NCBI GenBank assembly: GCA_020630595.1
Contig: JAHDBC010000005.1
Location: 38,752 to 102,751, forward strand
DNA: 64,000 bases
Direction: 5' to 3'
From: Planktomarina sp.
GTDB taxonomy: Bacteria > Pseudomonadota > Alphaproteobacteria > Rhodobacterales > Rhodobacteraceae
Both the position numbers and the translations under genes were made by a program. This document shows positions 36,683-44,419 of the stretch, in pieces. Position 1 is the stretch's first letter. The number at the start of each line of letters is the position of its first letter. The notes under the pieces were generated by a model. The model was not told the DNA's origin. It made no database searches and worked only from the letters and a program-made list of their open reading frames with translations.

Positions 36683-37241
36683 CATCTGGTATTTCATTCC
36701 TTTCGCAATCGTCGTGGCCGTTCTTTTGGGTTTGTTTGGCAGCAAAATTGCCGATCAATTTGCCAATCCCGACGAACAAGAGGTTCTCCCCTCTGTCATC
36801 GTGGGGGGGGCTGCACCTGCAGTGCGGATGGATCCATTGCCGGGGCTTGTTCCCTTTACGGATCAGGATCTGCGGACCGATGGGCTGAAACTTTTGAATT
36901 TCTGGGCGTCGTGGTGCGCGCCGTGCCGGGCCGAACATCCGCATCTGGTCACCTTATCTGATCGCGGCATCCCTGTGTACGGCATCAATTACCGTGATGA
37001 TCCCGAAAAGGCGCAGGCGTTTTTGGCCGAACTTGGCAATCCCTTTGCGGGTGGCGGTGCCGATCCAAGGGGACGGCTGGCTGTCGATTGGGGCGTGTAC
37101 GGGTTGCCTGAAACGTATATTCTGGATCACGACGGAACAGTTCTGTACCGGCTGGCCGGGCCGCTGACGTCACGCATGTGGCACGACCGTGTCTTGCCAG
37201 CTTTGGCCGAACAAGGGATCACCCTGCCACGGCTGGACTAA
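36675..37241 (+). CDS. ccmG: Thiol:disulfide interchange protein CcmG (DsbE)
   Basis: Membrane-anchored periplasmic thioredoxin-like protein of 188 residues that keeps the cysteines of apocytochrome c, or of CcmH, reduced. One N-terminal helix (residues 3-21) is followed by the thioredoxin fold with active site WCAPC (Cys81 and Cys84) and the cis-proline loop YGLPETYILD. Last gene of the Sec-Ccm operon. Its stop interlocks with that of the convergent XRE regulator gene. Confidence 0.94.
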   Translation: MRNIWYFIPFAIVVAVLLGLFGSKIADQFANPDEQEVLPSVIVGGAAPAVRMDPLPGLVPFTDQDLRTDGLKLLNFWASWCAPCRAEHPHLVTLSDRGIPVYGINYRDDPEKAQAFLAELGNPFAGGGADPRGRLAVDWGVYGLPETYILDHDGTVLYRLAGPLTSRMWHDRVLPALAEQGITLPRLD

Positions 37242-38095
37242 ACAGTTGCCGCAATTTTTCGAATATGATCGGGCCAATCCCGGCTGCCGATGTCGGCTTG
37301 CTTGATCAAATCATCGAAATGCCGGGTCATCGCCTTGACCCGATCAATATCGCGGAACACCATATATTTCTGGCCCAGATAGACGGCTGCAATCTTGGGG
37401 CCGAAGACCGTCACCGGCGCGGAAAACAGTTGCCGCGCATTGAACAGGTGCACGCGCAGGGATGGATACAGGCGATCATACAAGTCCATCATGTGATGCA
37501 ACTGATCAAGCCGCACTTGACGCGGACAACCCGCATAATATCCCACGCCTGCCGCAAATGCCGCAATGTCATGCACGGGCATCGCAATTTCGTAATCTGA
37601 CCCGGCCCCTGCCATCCAATTCAGCCGATCTTCGGATGCCAAAATGGCCTGTTCCGTGGTGCGCCCCAACGCGGGCGCGTATTCCCATTCCAGCATGGCA
37701 CGTGTTTTGATCATATCCGGCAACCCTGCAGGCACATGGCGTATCTTGTAACCCGCCGCTTCCTGATGCCATTGAAACACAGTTTCATCGATCAAGGCGC
37801 GGGGCGCATCGGTCAGGGTCAATGCCTGCGCCATCACATCGGCCGCCTGGCCTTCCAATTCGGTCAGCCCCAAAAGCCAATCGGCTGATACGCCCAGAAC
37901 CCGGGCGCATTCGGCCACGACCTGCCCGTTCGGCAAACGTGCGCCATCATCGCGCAACAGCTGGGATATGGTCGATCGGTCTACGCCAATCGCGCGCGCC
38001 AACCCGGCCTGTGTTTGGCCCGCCGTAATCAATGCGGTGTTCAGGCGTTGGCGAAACTGCGTCGCGCGGTCACGTTTGTCGAATAATTCAATCAT
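37238..38095 (-). CDS. XRE-family helix-turn-helix regulator
   Basis: A 285-residue regulator. The DNA-binding domain is at residues 13-75 (FRQRLNTALITAGQTQAGLARAIGVDRSTISQLL and VVAECARVLGVSADWLLGLTELEG). The remaining 200 residues form a domain of unknown ligand without membrane segments. It is divergent from a fatty acid desaturase gene; repeated TTGTGAAC sites lie between the two. Regulation of that gene is therefore the simplest idea. The convergent ccmG stop overlaps by four bases. Confidence 0.85.
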   Translation of the reverse strand: MIELFDKRDRATQFRQRLNTALITAGQTQAGLARAIGVDRSTISQLLRDDGARLPNGQVVAECARVLGVSADWLLGLTELEGQAADVMAQALTLTDAPRALIDETVFQWHQEAAGYKIRHVPAGLPDMIKTRAMLEWEYAPALGRTTEQAILASEDRLNWMAGAGSDYEIAMPVHDIAAFAAGVGYYAGCPRQVRLDQLHHMMDLYDRLYPSLRVHLFNARQLFSAPVTVFGPKIAAVYLGQKYMVFRDIDRVKAMTRHFDDLIKQADIGSRDWPDHIRKIAATV

Positions 38096-38124
38096 AATGT
38101 GACAAATATCACCAAGAATGGATT

Positions 38125-38151
38125 TTGTGAACTGTATGCCGAATTGTGAAC
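38125..38151. repeat. Two direct repeats of TTGTGAAC in the regulator-desaturase promoter region
   Basis: TTGTGAAC at 38125-38132 and 38144-38151, 19 bases apart start to start. A related AATGTGAC lies nearer the regulator start codon. The position is right for operator half-sites of the divergent XRE regulator. Confidence 0.45.
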
Positions 38152-38178
38152 ATGTGGCGGCGGCGTAGACTGCAGCCT

Positions 38179-39075
38179 ATGAAATCACAAAACCAATCCA
38201 TCGAATGGCCGACGGTTGCGGCGCTGGCAGCGGTTTATGCGCTGTTTGTGGCCGTGTTGTTTCTGGGGTTTCCCCTGTGGATCGCGGTTCCGGTTTTGGC
38301 TGTCTGTATTGCGTTTCAATCCAGCCTTCAGCACGAAATCATTCACGGCCATCCTTTTGCCAACCAGACCGTGAACGCGGCATTGGTCTATCCGTCGCTG
38401 AACCTTGTGATTCCCTTTGCCCGATTTCGGGACACGCATCTGGCGCACCATAAAAATGAAAACCTAACCGACCCCTATGAAGACCCAGAAAGCAATTATT
38501 TGTCCCCTGCACGGTGGTCGGCACTTTGCATCCTGCGGCGCCCGGTGCTTCGCCTGAACAACACCCTTTTGGGGCGGTTGGTGTTGGGGCCTGTGGTCGG
38601 CCAAGTCTATTTCATGGTGGGGGACATGCGCGCGATTGCCGCGGGGGACCGCCGGATTCTGAAAGACTGGATCGTGCATATCTGTCTTGCGGCTGCTTTG
38701 ATTTTCGTGGTGTCGCGCAGCACCGTGCCGATCTGGGCCTATGCCATCGCGGCCTATGGGGGGCTAAGCCTGTTGAAAATCCGCACGTTCGCGGAACATC
38801 AGGCCCATGACCGAGTCGGCGGGCGGTCTGTTGTGATCGAAGATCGCGGTCCGCTTGCGCTTTTGTTTTTGAACAACAACTATCACGCCGTGCACCACAT
38901 GCATCCCAAGTTGCCATGGTATGAATTGCCGCAAACCTATCGCTTGCGCAAAGATCGGTTCTTGCGCCGAAATCTGGGGTATGTGTTTGCCAGCTACCGC
39001 GATCTGTTTGCCCTGTATCTTTGGAAAGCCAAAGATCCGGTTATTCACCCGCACTGGCAGGATCCGGCAGAATAA
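38179..39075 (+). CDS. Membrane fatty acid desaturase family protein
   Basis: A 298-residue di-iron membrane enzyme. The three histidine boxes are present: HEIIHGH (His52, His56), HLAHH (His87, His90, His91), and NNNYHAVHH near residue 235. Four hydrophobic helices fit the desaturase fold. Candidates are acyl-lipid desaturation or hydroxylation of a related compound. ATG 38179 gives the start MKSQNQSIEW; upstream in-frame starts at 38146 and 38152 would run through the repeated TTGTGAAC site. Its membrane-lipid role with the neighbouring regulator is an inference. Confidence 0.85.
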   Translation: MKSQNQSIEWPTVAALAAVYALFVAVLFLGFPLWIAVPVLAVCIAFQSSLQHEIIHGHPFANQTVNAALVYPSLNLVIPFARFRDTHLAHHKNENLTDPYEDPESNYLSPARWSALCILRRPVLRLNNTLLGRLVLGPVVGQVYFMVGDMRAIAAGDRRILKDWIVHICLAAALIFVVSRSTVPIWAYAIAAYGGLSLLKIRTFAEHQAHDRVGGRSVVIEDRGPLALLFLNNNYHAVHHMHPKLPWYELPQTYRLRKDRFLRRNLGYVFASYRDLFALYLWKAKDPVIHPHWQDPAE

Positions 39076-39090
39076 CCTAATCCCCGTTTC

Positions 39091-39990
39091 ATGCTGTGGA
39101 TTCCCATCACCTTGATCGCCGCTTTGGCGCAAACGTTGCGATTTGCGGTTCAGCGGCGATTGCGTCTGTCAACGCTGTCCAGCGCCGGCGCGACCTATGC
39201 ACGGTTTGTCTATGCTGGGCCGTTGATCGTTGCGGGGGCGGTGGGCTACCAAATGTTCCAGTCTGCGACTTTGCCTGCCCCGACGTCCGTGTTTTGGATT
39301 TACGCGGCGCTGGGTGGGGTTGCCCAAATTCTGGCAACGATCTGCGTTGTCGCGTTGTTTGCGCTGCGCCATTTCACTGTGGGCGTCACGCTTAGCAAAA
39401 CCGAAGTGATGATGACCGCGCTGATCGGGTTTCTGATTTTGGGCGATCAGGTGACGGTGGGCGCGTTGGTCGCAATGGCATTGGGCGTGGTCGCGGTCAT
39501 CGTTTTGTCCAAAGTGCCGCTGGACGTCAGTATCACGTGGTCCGATCTGTTTCAAAAGGCCACGCTTTTGGGCGTCGCCGCTGGTGCATTGTTTGGATTT
39601 TGTTCGATCATGTACCGGGGGGCGACACTAACGATTGCGTCTGACGATCCATTTTTGCGGGCCACGCAAACCCTGATGTATGTGATCTTGATCCAATCGG
39701 CGGTGCTGACGGTGTATCTGGCGATTTTTGAACCCGGACAAATTCGCAAGGTGTTTCAGGCATGGCGCGTGGCGATTTGGGTGGGGGTGCTGTCATTGGC
39801 CGGTTCAGTGGGCTGGTTCACAGCATTCGCGCTGCAAAATGCGGCCTATGTCAAAGCATTGGGTCAAGTGGAAATCGTCTTCAGCTTGCTGGTCTCGGTC
39901 GTCTTTTTTGCGGAACGCCTAACCCGCCGCGAAGCATGGGGCATCGTGCTGATGGTCATAAGCATTCTGGGGCTGGTGTTGGCGATCTAA
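39091..39990 (+). CDS. DMT-superfamily transporter (EamA-like)
   Basis: A 299-residue permease with about ten membrane helices in two EamA-type halves (TLSKTEVMMTALIGFLILGDQVTVGALVAMALGVVAVIV and KALGQVEIVFSLLVSVVFFAERLTRREAWGIVLMVISILGLVL). The repeated E/D-x-R-type loop after helix 8 is typical of the drug/metabolite family. Substrate unknown. It starts 15 bases after the desaturase stop, so it is probably co-transcribed. Confidence 0.85.
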   Translation: MLWIPITLIAALAQTLRFAVQRRLRLSTLSSAGATYARFVYAGPLIVAGAVGYQMFQSATLPAPTSVFWIYAALGGVAQILATICVVALFALRHFTVGVTLSKTEVMMTALIGFLILGDQVTVGALVAMALGVVAVIVLSKVPLDVSITWSDLFQKATLLGVAAGALFGFCSIMYRGATLTIASDDPFLRATQTLMYVILIQSAVLTVYLAIFEPGQIRKVFQAWRVAIWVGVLSLAGSVGWFTAFALQNAAYVKALGQVEIVFSLLVSVVFFAERLTRREAWGIVLMVISILGLVLAI

Positions 39991-40664
39991 TCGGCGCTTT
40001 GGCCCAGACGGTGAAACTGGCTGGCAGTGTCCGTATTTTCAAAAAAGGGAATGCTGGCGGGTGGGCCAATGTGGGTCAGCCCCGCAATTTCCCCCAGCAC
40101 AACTTCGGTAATGAACGGAAGATTCAGCGCACGTGCCTGCGAAAGGGGCACCCAGTTCAAGTGCGACAGTTCATCGGAAGCGGCGGAAAAATCATCAAGA
40201 TCACCGATCAGATGATCAGCGTTCAACAGAAAAAACCGCGCATCGAACCGACGCGGCCGCCCGGGCGGTGTGATTGCGCGGAAAAAGAAATGCAGGTTTT
40301 GGGCATCGGGCTGCAGCCCACGGTTTGCGAAACCCCGCCAGTCATCGTTGGGGGCCGACCAGACCGCGTTTTGCCCCAAGGCCAACCCGGTTTCTTCCCA
40401 AAGTTCGCGGATGGCAGCTGCCGCAAGGGTCTGCGGTGGTGTGCCATCGCACCGTTCAGTCAATCGCGTCGCGCAGGGGTCTTGCAAAGCGCCAGCCAAT
40501 TCAACGTCACCATCGCCCGGATCGACGGCGCCACCGGGAAACACAAATTTGTTTGGCATAAACACGGCCTTTGCGCCGCGTTGACCCATCAACACCTGCG
40601 TGTCGCCCGGAAAATCACGCAAGACAATGATCGTCGCCGCGGCACGAACGGGGGGCTGGGTCAT
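39987..40664 (-). CDS. NUDIX hydrolase of the long-insert (NUDT19-like) type
   Basis: A 225-residue hydrolase of nucleoside diphosphate-X compounds, possibly CoA derivatives. The Nudix box ends in AAAAIRELWEETGLAL. About 30 residues separate the conserved FVFPGGAVDPGDGD from that segment, and the usual first Glu of the box is not in its normal place. The rest follows the NUDT19 group (RFDARFFL, SDELSHLNWVPLSQAR). ATG 40664 overlaps the stop of the DUF983 gene as ATGA. Confidence 0.85.
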   Translation of the reverse strand: MTQPPVRAAATIIVLRDFPGDTQVLMGQRGAKAVFMPNKFVFPGGAVDPGDGDVELAGALQDPCATRLTERCDGTPPQTLAAAAIRELWEETGLALGQNAVWSAPNDDWRGFANRGLQPDAQNLHFFFRAITPPGRPRRFDARFFLLNADHLIGDLDDFSAASDELSHLNWVPLSQARALNLPFITEVVLGEIAGLTHIGPPASIPFFENTDTASQFHRLGQSAD

Positions 40665-41041
40665 GACGCCCGTCCAAATCCGCCCATGCCCTTGGCCCAT
40701 TGAAATGCAATGATCAGCCCCTTCATCCGGGGCAAAAGAAACAGGCTAAGGCCGACCGCAAACCCAGTCAGCCCGATGGCCGCCATCCACGGTTCCGGTG
40801 TCATGTTCGCGTAAACCAAATGCAAAACCACCCCCATGATGTGGGCAACCAAAAGGATCGTCAGATAGGGCGGCCCGTCATCTGCCCGTTGTGGCGTCAG
40901 ATCCAGATCGCAGCTGGGGCAGGCATCACGTACTTTCAAATAGCTGTGCAGCGCTGGCCCCTGACCGCACCGGGGACACTTGCACCGCAATCCGTTCCAG
41001 ATTGCGGGTTTCAGCGGCATGTCGGGTCGATGTTTTTCCAT
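40661..41041 (-). CDS. DUF983 membrane protein
   Basis: A 126-residue protein with a zinc-ribbon-like N-terminus (GLRCKCPRCGQGPALHSYLKVRDACPSCDLDL; four Cys in two CxxC pairs) and two membrane helices (residues 59-78 and 85-105). This is the DUF983 layout. The function is unknown; relatives lie near cytochrome oxidase or Nudix genes. It is translationally coupled to the downstream Nudix gene. The 158-base gap to the EF-hand gene holds both promoters. Confidence 0.88.
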   Translation of the reverse strand: MEKHRPDMPLKPAIWNGLRCKCPRCGQGPALHSYLKVRDACPSCDLDLTPQRADDGPPYLTILLVAHIMGVVLHLVYANMTPEPWMAAIGLTGFAVGLSLFLLPRMKGLIIAFQWAKGMGGFGRAS

Positions 41042-41199
41042 GGGTCAGAAGTGCCTCAATTTTCGCGAATTCGCCACCCCAGAATTTTTTTGAAAAAGAT
41101 GCGACGGAAAATGCGGCGGTGACCGTTCAAAGACCATCGCACCATGGATTGAGGCATGGCGCGATACCCAACGCACGACAAGGGAAAGGACCTTGAACC

Positions 41200-41655
41200 A
41201 TGAAAAAGGCAATTTTGATTATTGCAGCGATCGGGGCCACAGTTGGTGCCACTTCTTTGCAGGCACGCGATCACGGCGAACGCGAAAAGCCCGCATTTTC
41301 GGCCATTGATACGGACGGGAACGGCCAAATCACCGAAGCGGAAATGCAAGCCTATCGGTCTGCACGGGTCGCCGAACGGTTCGCGACTGCAGATGCGAAT
41401 AACGACGGCAGCCTAACCGTCGAAGAAATCGTCGCGGCGGCCCGCGAAGGGGCAGAAGACCGGGCGCAACGTCGCGCGGAACGCATGATGTCCCGTCTGG
41501 ATGCCAACGAAAACGGAACGCTGGAAGCCGATGAACTGGCAGGCCGGGGTGATCGGGGCGGCAAAGGATTTGGCCGCGCGGACGCAAACAATGATGGCAT
41601 GCTGAGCGAAGCGGAATATGATGCCATGAAAGGGCGTCGCGGCAATCGCGGCTAA
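41200..41655 (+). CDS. Secreted four-EF-hand calcium-binding protein
   Basis: A 151-residue protein with a signal peptide (residues 1-22, likely cut near LQA-RD) and four EF-hand loops, each with the canonical Asp at position 1 and Glu at position 12: residues 37-48, 65-76, 101-112 and 128-139 (for example DTDGNGQITEAE and DANNDGSLTVEE). An AAGGGAAAGGA ribosome-binding site precedes the start. It probably binds Ca2+ in the periplasm. The ECF sigma gene follows in the same direction after a strong hairpin. Confidence 0.85.
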   Translation: MKKAILIIAAIGATVGATSLQARDHGEREKPAFSAIDTDGNGQITEAEMQAYRSARVAERFATADANNDGSLTVEEIVAAAREGAEDRAQRRAERMMSRLDANENGTLEADELAGRGDRGGKGFGRADANNDGMLSEAEYDAMKGRRGNRG

Positions 41656-41670
41656 ATCCACCACTGTGAT

Positions 41671-41704
41671 GATGGGGTGCTGTGCTGTGCAGTGGCACCC
41701 CATC
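41671..41704 (+). promoter_or_regulatory. Hairpin between the EF-hand and ECF sigma genes
   Basis: GATGGGGTGC (41671-41680) pairs perfectly with GCACCCCATC (41695-41704). The 14-base loop has an inner CTG/CAG pair. No T-run follows, so it may set differential expression or processing between the two genes rather than end transcription. Confidence 0.5.
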
Positions 41705-41731
41705 GAACCGCAGCGAAAAGGGTAGCATTTG

Positions 41732-42298
41732 GTGCAGGGCGATGATGCAGATCTGCTGGTTGCAATGGGGCAAGGGGATGTACGTGCAGCACGTGCATTG
41801 TCTGACCGATTGACGCCGCGTGTCTATGCCCAGGCCTTTCGGATGGTGGGCCGTCAGGACGTGGCCGAAGACATCGCGCAGGATGCACTGATGCGCTTGT
41901 GGAACATCGCGCCAGATTGGGACAGGCACCGGGCAAAGGTGACGACGTGGATTTACCGGGTAACCGCGAACCTGTGCATAGATTATCTGCGCAAACAGCG
42001 GTTTGTGGGGTCAGATGAACTGCCTGATGTTGCTGACACGCGCCCTTCGGTGGCCGATCAGATGCACCAGTCGGTGCGCCATGATGCGCTGCAATCTGCC
42101 CTGATGGATTTGCCAGAACGGCAACGTCAGGCGGTTGTGCTGCGGCATTTGGAAGAATTGTCGAACCCCGAAATCGCGCAGGTCATGGACCTGACAGTTG
42201 AAGCGGTGGAAAGTCTGGTGGCCCGTGGAAAGCGGAAACTGACAGAAATTCTATCCCCGAAAAAAGCTGCATTGGGATATGCAGATCAAAAGGTGTGA
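41732..42298 (+). CDS. ECF-type RNA polymerase sigma factor
   Basis: A 188-residue sigma factor of group 4. Region 2 reads VAEDIAQDALMRLWNIAPDWDRHRAKVTTWIYRVTANLCIDYLRK; region 4 reads MDLPERQRQAVVLRHLEELSNPEIAQVMDLTVEAVESLVARGKRKLTEIL. It would direct RNA polymerase to a small regulon. GTG 41732 is chosen; TTG 41729 is an alternative with the same AAAAGGG ribosome-binding site. A membrane protein and a CnrX-like sensor follow, in the same order of roles as a sigma factor, its anti-sigma and its sensor. Confidence 0.92.
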   Translation: MQGDDADLLVAMGQGDVRAARALSDRLTPRVYAQAFRMVGRQDVAEDIAQDALMRLWNIAPDWDRHRAKVTTWIYRVTANLCIDYLRKQRFVGSDELPDVADTRPSVADQMHQSVRHDALQSALMDLPERQRQAVVLRHLEELSNPEIAQVMDLTVEAVESLVARGKRKLTEILSPKKAALGYADQKV

Positions 42299-42299
42299 C

Positions 42300-42656
42300 A
42301 TGACAAAGCAACGTGCTGAAGATGATCTTGATGTTCTTTTTGCCGCGGCAAGGAAGGACCCGCCTTTGCCATCGGATGCGTTTACGGATCACATGCGCCA
42401 GATGGCGGTTGCGGCGACCCCAATGGCCACTGTGACACCGGACGCGCCAACGTCATCTGCATTCGCCTGGTTGCGCGCGCCTTGGATTTGGTCCGCAGGC
42501 ACGGCATTTGCATCGGCCTTGGTTGTTGGTGTTTTCGTCGGGATAAACCCACCGACAGCGGTGCTGGATGCCACGGCACAAATTTTTGAAACCCCTGATC
42601 TTTGGGACGTGTCTGGCTATGGGGCCTATGGCGAAACCACAGGAGATTTGCTGTGA
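42300..42656 (+). CDS. Putative membrane-bound anti-sigma factor
   Basis: A 118-residue protein with a cytoplasmic N-terminus of about 65 residues (EDDLDVLFAAARKDPPLPSDAF), one membrane helix at about residues 67-86 (IWSAGTAFASALVVGVFVGI) and a short periplasmic tail ending in DLWDVSGYGAYGETTGDLL. I recognise no domain. Gene order (sigma, this gene, CnrX-like sensor) and topology match CnrY-type anti-sigma factors, so the role is inferred from context. It overlaps the sensor gene start by GTGA. Confidence 0.6.
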   Translation: MTKQRAEDDLDVLFAAARKDPPLPSDAFTDHMRQMAVAATPMATVTPDAPTSSAFAWLRAPWIWSAGTAFASALVVGVFVGINPPTAVLDATAQIFETPDLWDVSGYGAYGETTGDLL

Positions 42657-43156
42657 AACAGAACTTGCCTTGGACACGTATCGTACTTGTCCTGTCACTG
42701 ACCCTGAATTTTCTGGTCGCGGGGGCCGCCGTCGGGTTTTTCGCAGGCGGCTGGCACAAGACCCCCGATTTCGCGACACAACAGTCCGGCCCAAGGGGCG
42801 GGGATGGCAAACGGGCCGGGCGTGGCATGCCCCCGGTTCTGGGGCCGGTTTTGCAACAGATGGAACGGCAGGACGCACGTCGCTTTTTGCGAAGCCTTCG
42901 GGACTTGCAACAGCAACAAGGGTTGACGCGCGACGCCCATGCCGACGTTCAATCCGCCATTGCTGCGGCGCTGAATGCGGCGCCCTTTGACCCGGATGCG
43001 CTGACGATGGCATTGGCAAGTCTGCGCATGGATCAAACACAACGTGCTGAAATCACACATCGGGAACTTGTCAGGATTGTCAGTGAAATGACGGATGATC
43101 AGCGCGGCGCGATCGCAGAAACGATCACCACACGGATCACCAGCCGCCGCCGCTGA
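42653..43156 (+). CDS. Periplasmic metal-sensor-like protein (CnrX/ZraP-like)
   Basis: A 167-residue protein with an N-terminal membrane anchor (residues 6-28), a basic, flexible linker (PRGGDGKRAGRGM) and a helical periplasmic domain rich in Arg/Gln (LQQMERQDARRFLRSLRDLQQQQ...LRMDQTQRAEITHRELVRIVSEMTDDQRGAI). This fits the heavy-metal-resistance fold of CnrX and ZraP. GTG 42653 overlaps the upstream stop and has AGGAG 7 bases before it. The metal or stress sensed is unknown; few histidines are available as ligands. Confidence 0.7.
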   Translation: MKQNLPWTRIVLVLSLTLNFLVAGAAVGFFAGGWHKTPDFATQQSGPRGGDGKRAGRGMPPVLGPVLQQMERQDARRFLRSLRDLQQQQGLTRDAHADVQSAIAAALNAAPFDPDALTMALASLRMDQTQRAEITHRELVRIVSEMTDDQRGAIAETITTRITSRRR

Positions 43157-43162
43157 TCGGGA

Positions 43163-44065
43163 TCAGGCAACGGTGCCAAGCTGTTGGGCACGGCGGCGCA
43201 CCACCGAAAGGGCAGACGGGTCCAACCCCTTTAGCGGAACATTGGCGCGCAATGTTTGGGCGACCCGTGGGTGCGGTTTCAGGGGTTGGGGCTTGTGCCC
43301 GGCGACCGTCACCATTGCCTTCGCCATCAACTGCGGACAGTCCGAAAGGTCTGGCAGGCGCAGCCCTGTTTGATTGATTTCAGCTTCGATTGCCGTGGCA
43401 ATCTGTTGGGCCACCGCTTTGGTGGCTGTCGGCAGGGCGATTGCCAACTTGCGCGGCGAAATCTGGCCAATGATGGCGTCATCGGTCAAGGTCGGATAAA
43501 TCCGGTTGATCACTGCCTGACCAATGTCTGATTGCGGCAATTCCGCCAGCACCATTTGTGTTCCGGCATCGCTTGTCAGTTCGACGGACACGACAGGCAC
43601 GTCTGCGGTTGGGGCTGCCAATACATCGGTCAGTTCCTTTGCGAACTGTGATCCCGGGCGCACGATCGGGTGTTTTTTTCCGGCCGCTTTGCGCATCATG
43701 CGGGTCAGGCGCAGCCCAAATTCTTCTGTGGTTGATCCGGCGACAATCGCGTCAGTCGCGCCCAGATCACGGGCGTGGATGGCCGCTTGCGGCGCATCTT
43801 CTGGCACCACTGCCAGAATGGGGCAGGGGCCTGTGCGGCGCAGGGCGGTAACATAATCAAGCGCATCGGTCAGGATTGCCGCTGGTCGCCCGGTATCTGG
43901 TTCGTTCAACCAGTTCAGCATGTCGTGAAGCGTGTAAACCTTGACCCCAGAAACAGGTGCGTTCGCCAATTGGCGTTTCCATTGAAACGATCGTTCCGGC
44001 GACGATCCAACCAACGCAACGAAATGGATTGTCTGGTTTTCGGGAACTGGAATCAACGCGTTCAT
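43163..44065 (-). CDS. Receiver-like protein with a degenerate GGDEF domain
   Basis: A 300-residue cytoplasmic protein. Residues 10-130 resemble a response-regulator receiver (HFVALVGSSPERSFQWKRQL, PAAILTDALDYVTAL, PILAVVPEDAPQAAIHARDLGATDAIVAG). Residues 155-260 show the strand-helix order of a diguanylate cyclase (VVSVELTSDAGTQMVLAELPQSDIGQAVINRIYP...GQISPRKLAIALPTATKAVAQQIATAIE), but the GGDEF signature is replaced by ISPRK, so no catalysis is expected. It may bind c-di-GMP or act as a scaffold. AGGA lies before ATG 44065. Confidence 0.6.
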   Translation of the reverse strand: MNALIPVPENQTIHFVALVGSSPERSFQWKRQLANAPVSGVKVYTLHDMLNWLNEPDTGRPAAILTDALDYVTALRRTGPCPILAVVPEDAPQAAIHARDLGATDAIVAGSTTEEFGLRLTRMMRKAAGKKHPIVRPGSQFAKELTDVLAAPTADVPVVSVELTSDAGTQMVLAELPQSDIGQAVINRIYPTLTDDAIIGQISPRKLAIALPTATKAVAQQIATAIEAEINQTGLRLPDLSDCPQLMAKAMVTVAGHKPQPLKPHPRVAQTLRANVPLKGLDPSALSVVRRRAQQLGTVA

Positions 44066-44102
44066 GGGCTGTCCTGGAGTGATTGGGGCATGATACTTGT
44101 AA

Positions 44103-44115
44103 ACGACTGAGTCGT
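44103..44115. promoter_or_regulatory. Palindrome ACGACTGAGTCGT in a divergent promoter region
   Basis: Two perfect 6-bp arms around a single G, between the receiver-like gene (minus) and the DUF3572 gene (plus), 26 bases before the latter. A possible operator; nothing identifies the binding protein. Confidence 0.3.
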
Positions 44116-44140
44116 AATAAAGCGTTGAAAGGCGGCAAAT

Positions 44141-44419
44141 ATGACACCGGAAGCTGGCGAAACTTTGGCGCTTAGGGCGTTGGTGTGGCTTATTGAACAG
44201 GATGATTTGCGGGGTGTCTTCATGGGGGCCACTGGGCTGTCCGCCGATGATCTTAAGGTTGGCGCGGGTGATCCGGCCTTTTTGGTGTCCGTGCTGGATT
44301 TCATCTGCATGGATGACGCCTGGGTCACAGGATTTTGCGATGCACACAGCGTGCCCTATACCGCCCCGATGGAGGCGCGGCAGGCGTTGCCGGGTGGGGA
44401 ACAGGTGCATTGGACATGA
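44141..44419 (+). CDS. DUF3572 family protein
   Basis: A 92-residue protein with the DUF3572 pattern: AGETLALRALVWLIEQDDLRGVFMGATGLSADDLKVGAGDPAFLVSVLDFICMDDAWV. All-helical, soluble, function unknown, common in alphaproteobacteria. AAAGGCGG precedes ATG 44141. Its stop overlaps the HAD phosphatase start as ATGA. Confidence 0.85.
   Translation: MTPEAGETLALRALVWLIEQDDLRGVFMGATGLSADDLKVGAGDPAFLVSVLDFICMDDAWVTGFCDAHSVPYTAPMEARQALPGGEQVHWT

Noticed and set aside
41086..41098. T-rich and A-rich run upstream of the EF-hand gene as a terminator
   Set aside because: The gttttt-like and gaaaaag stretches do not form a GC-rich stem, and both flanking genes point away from it.
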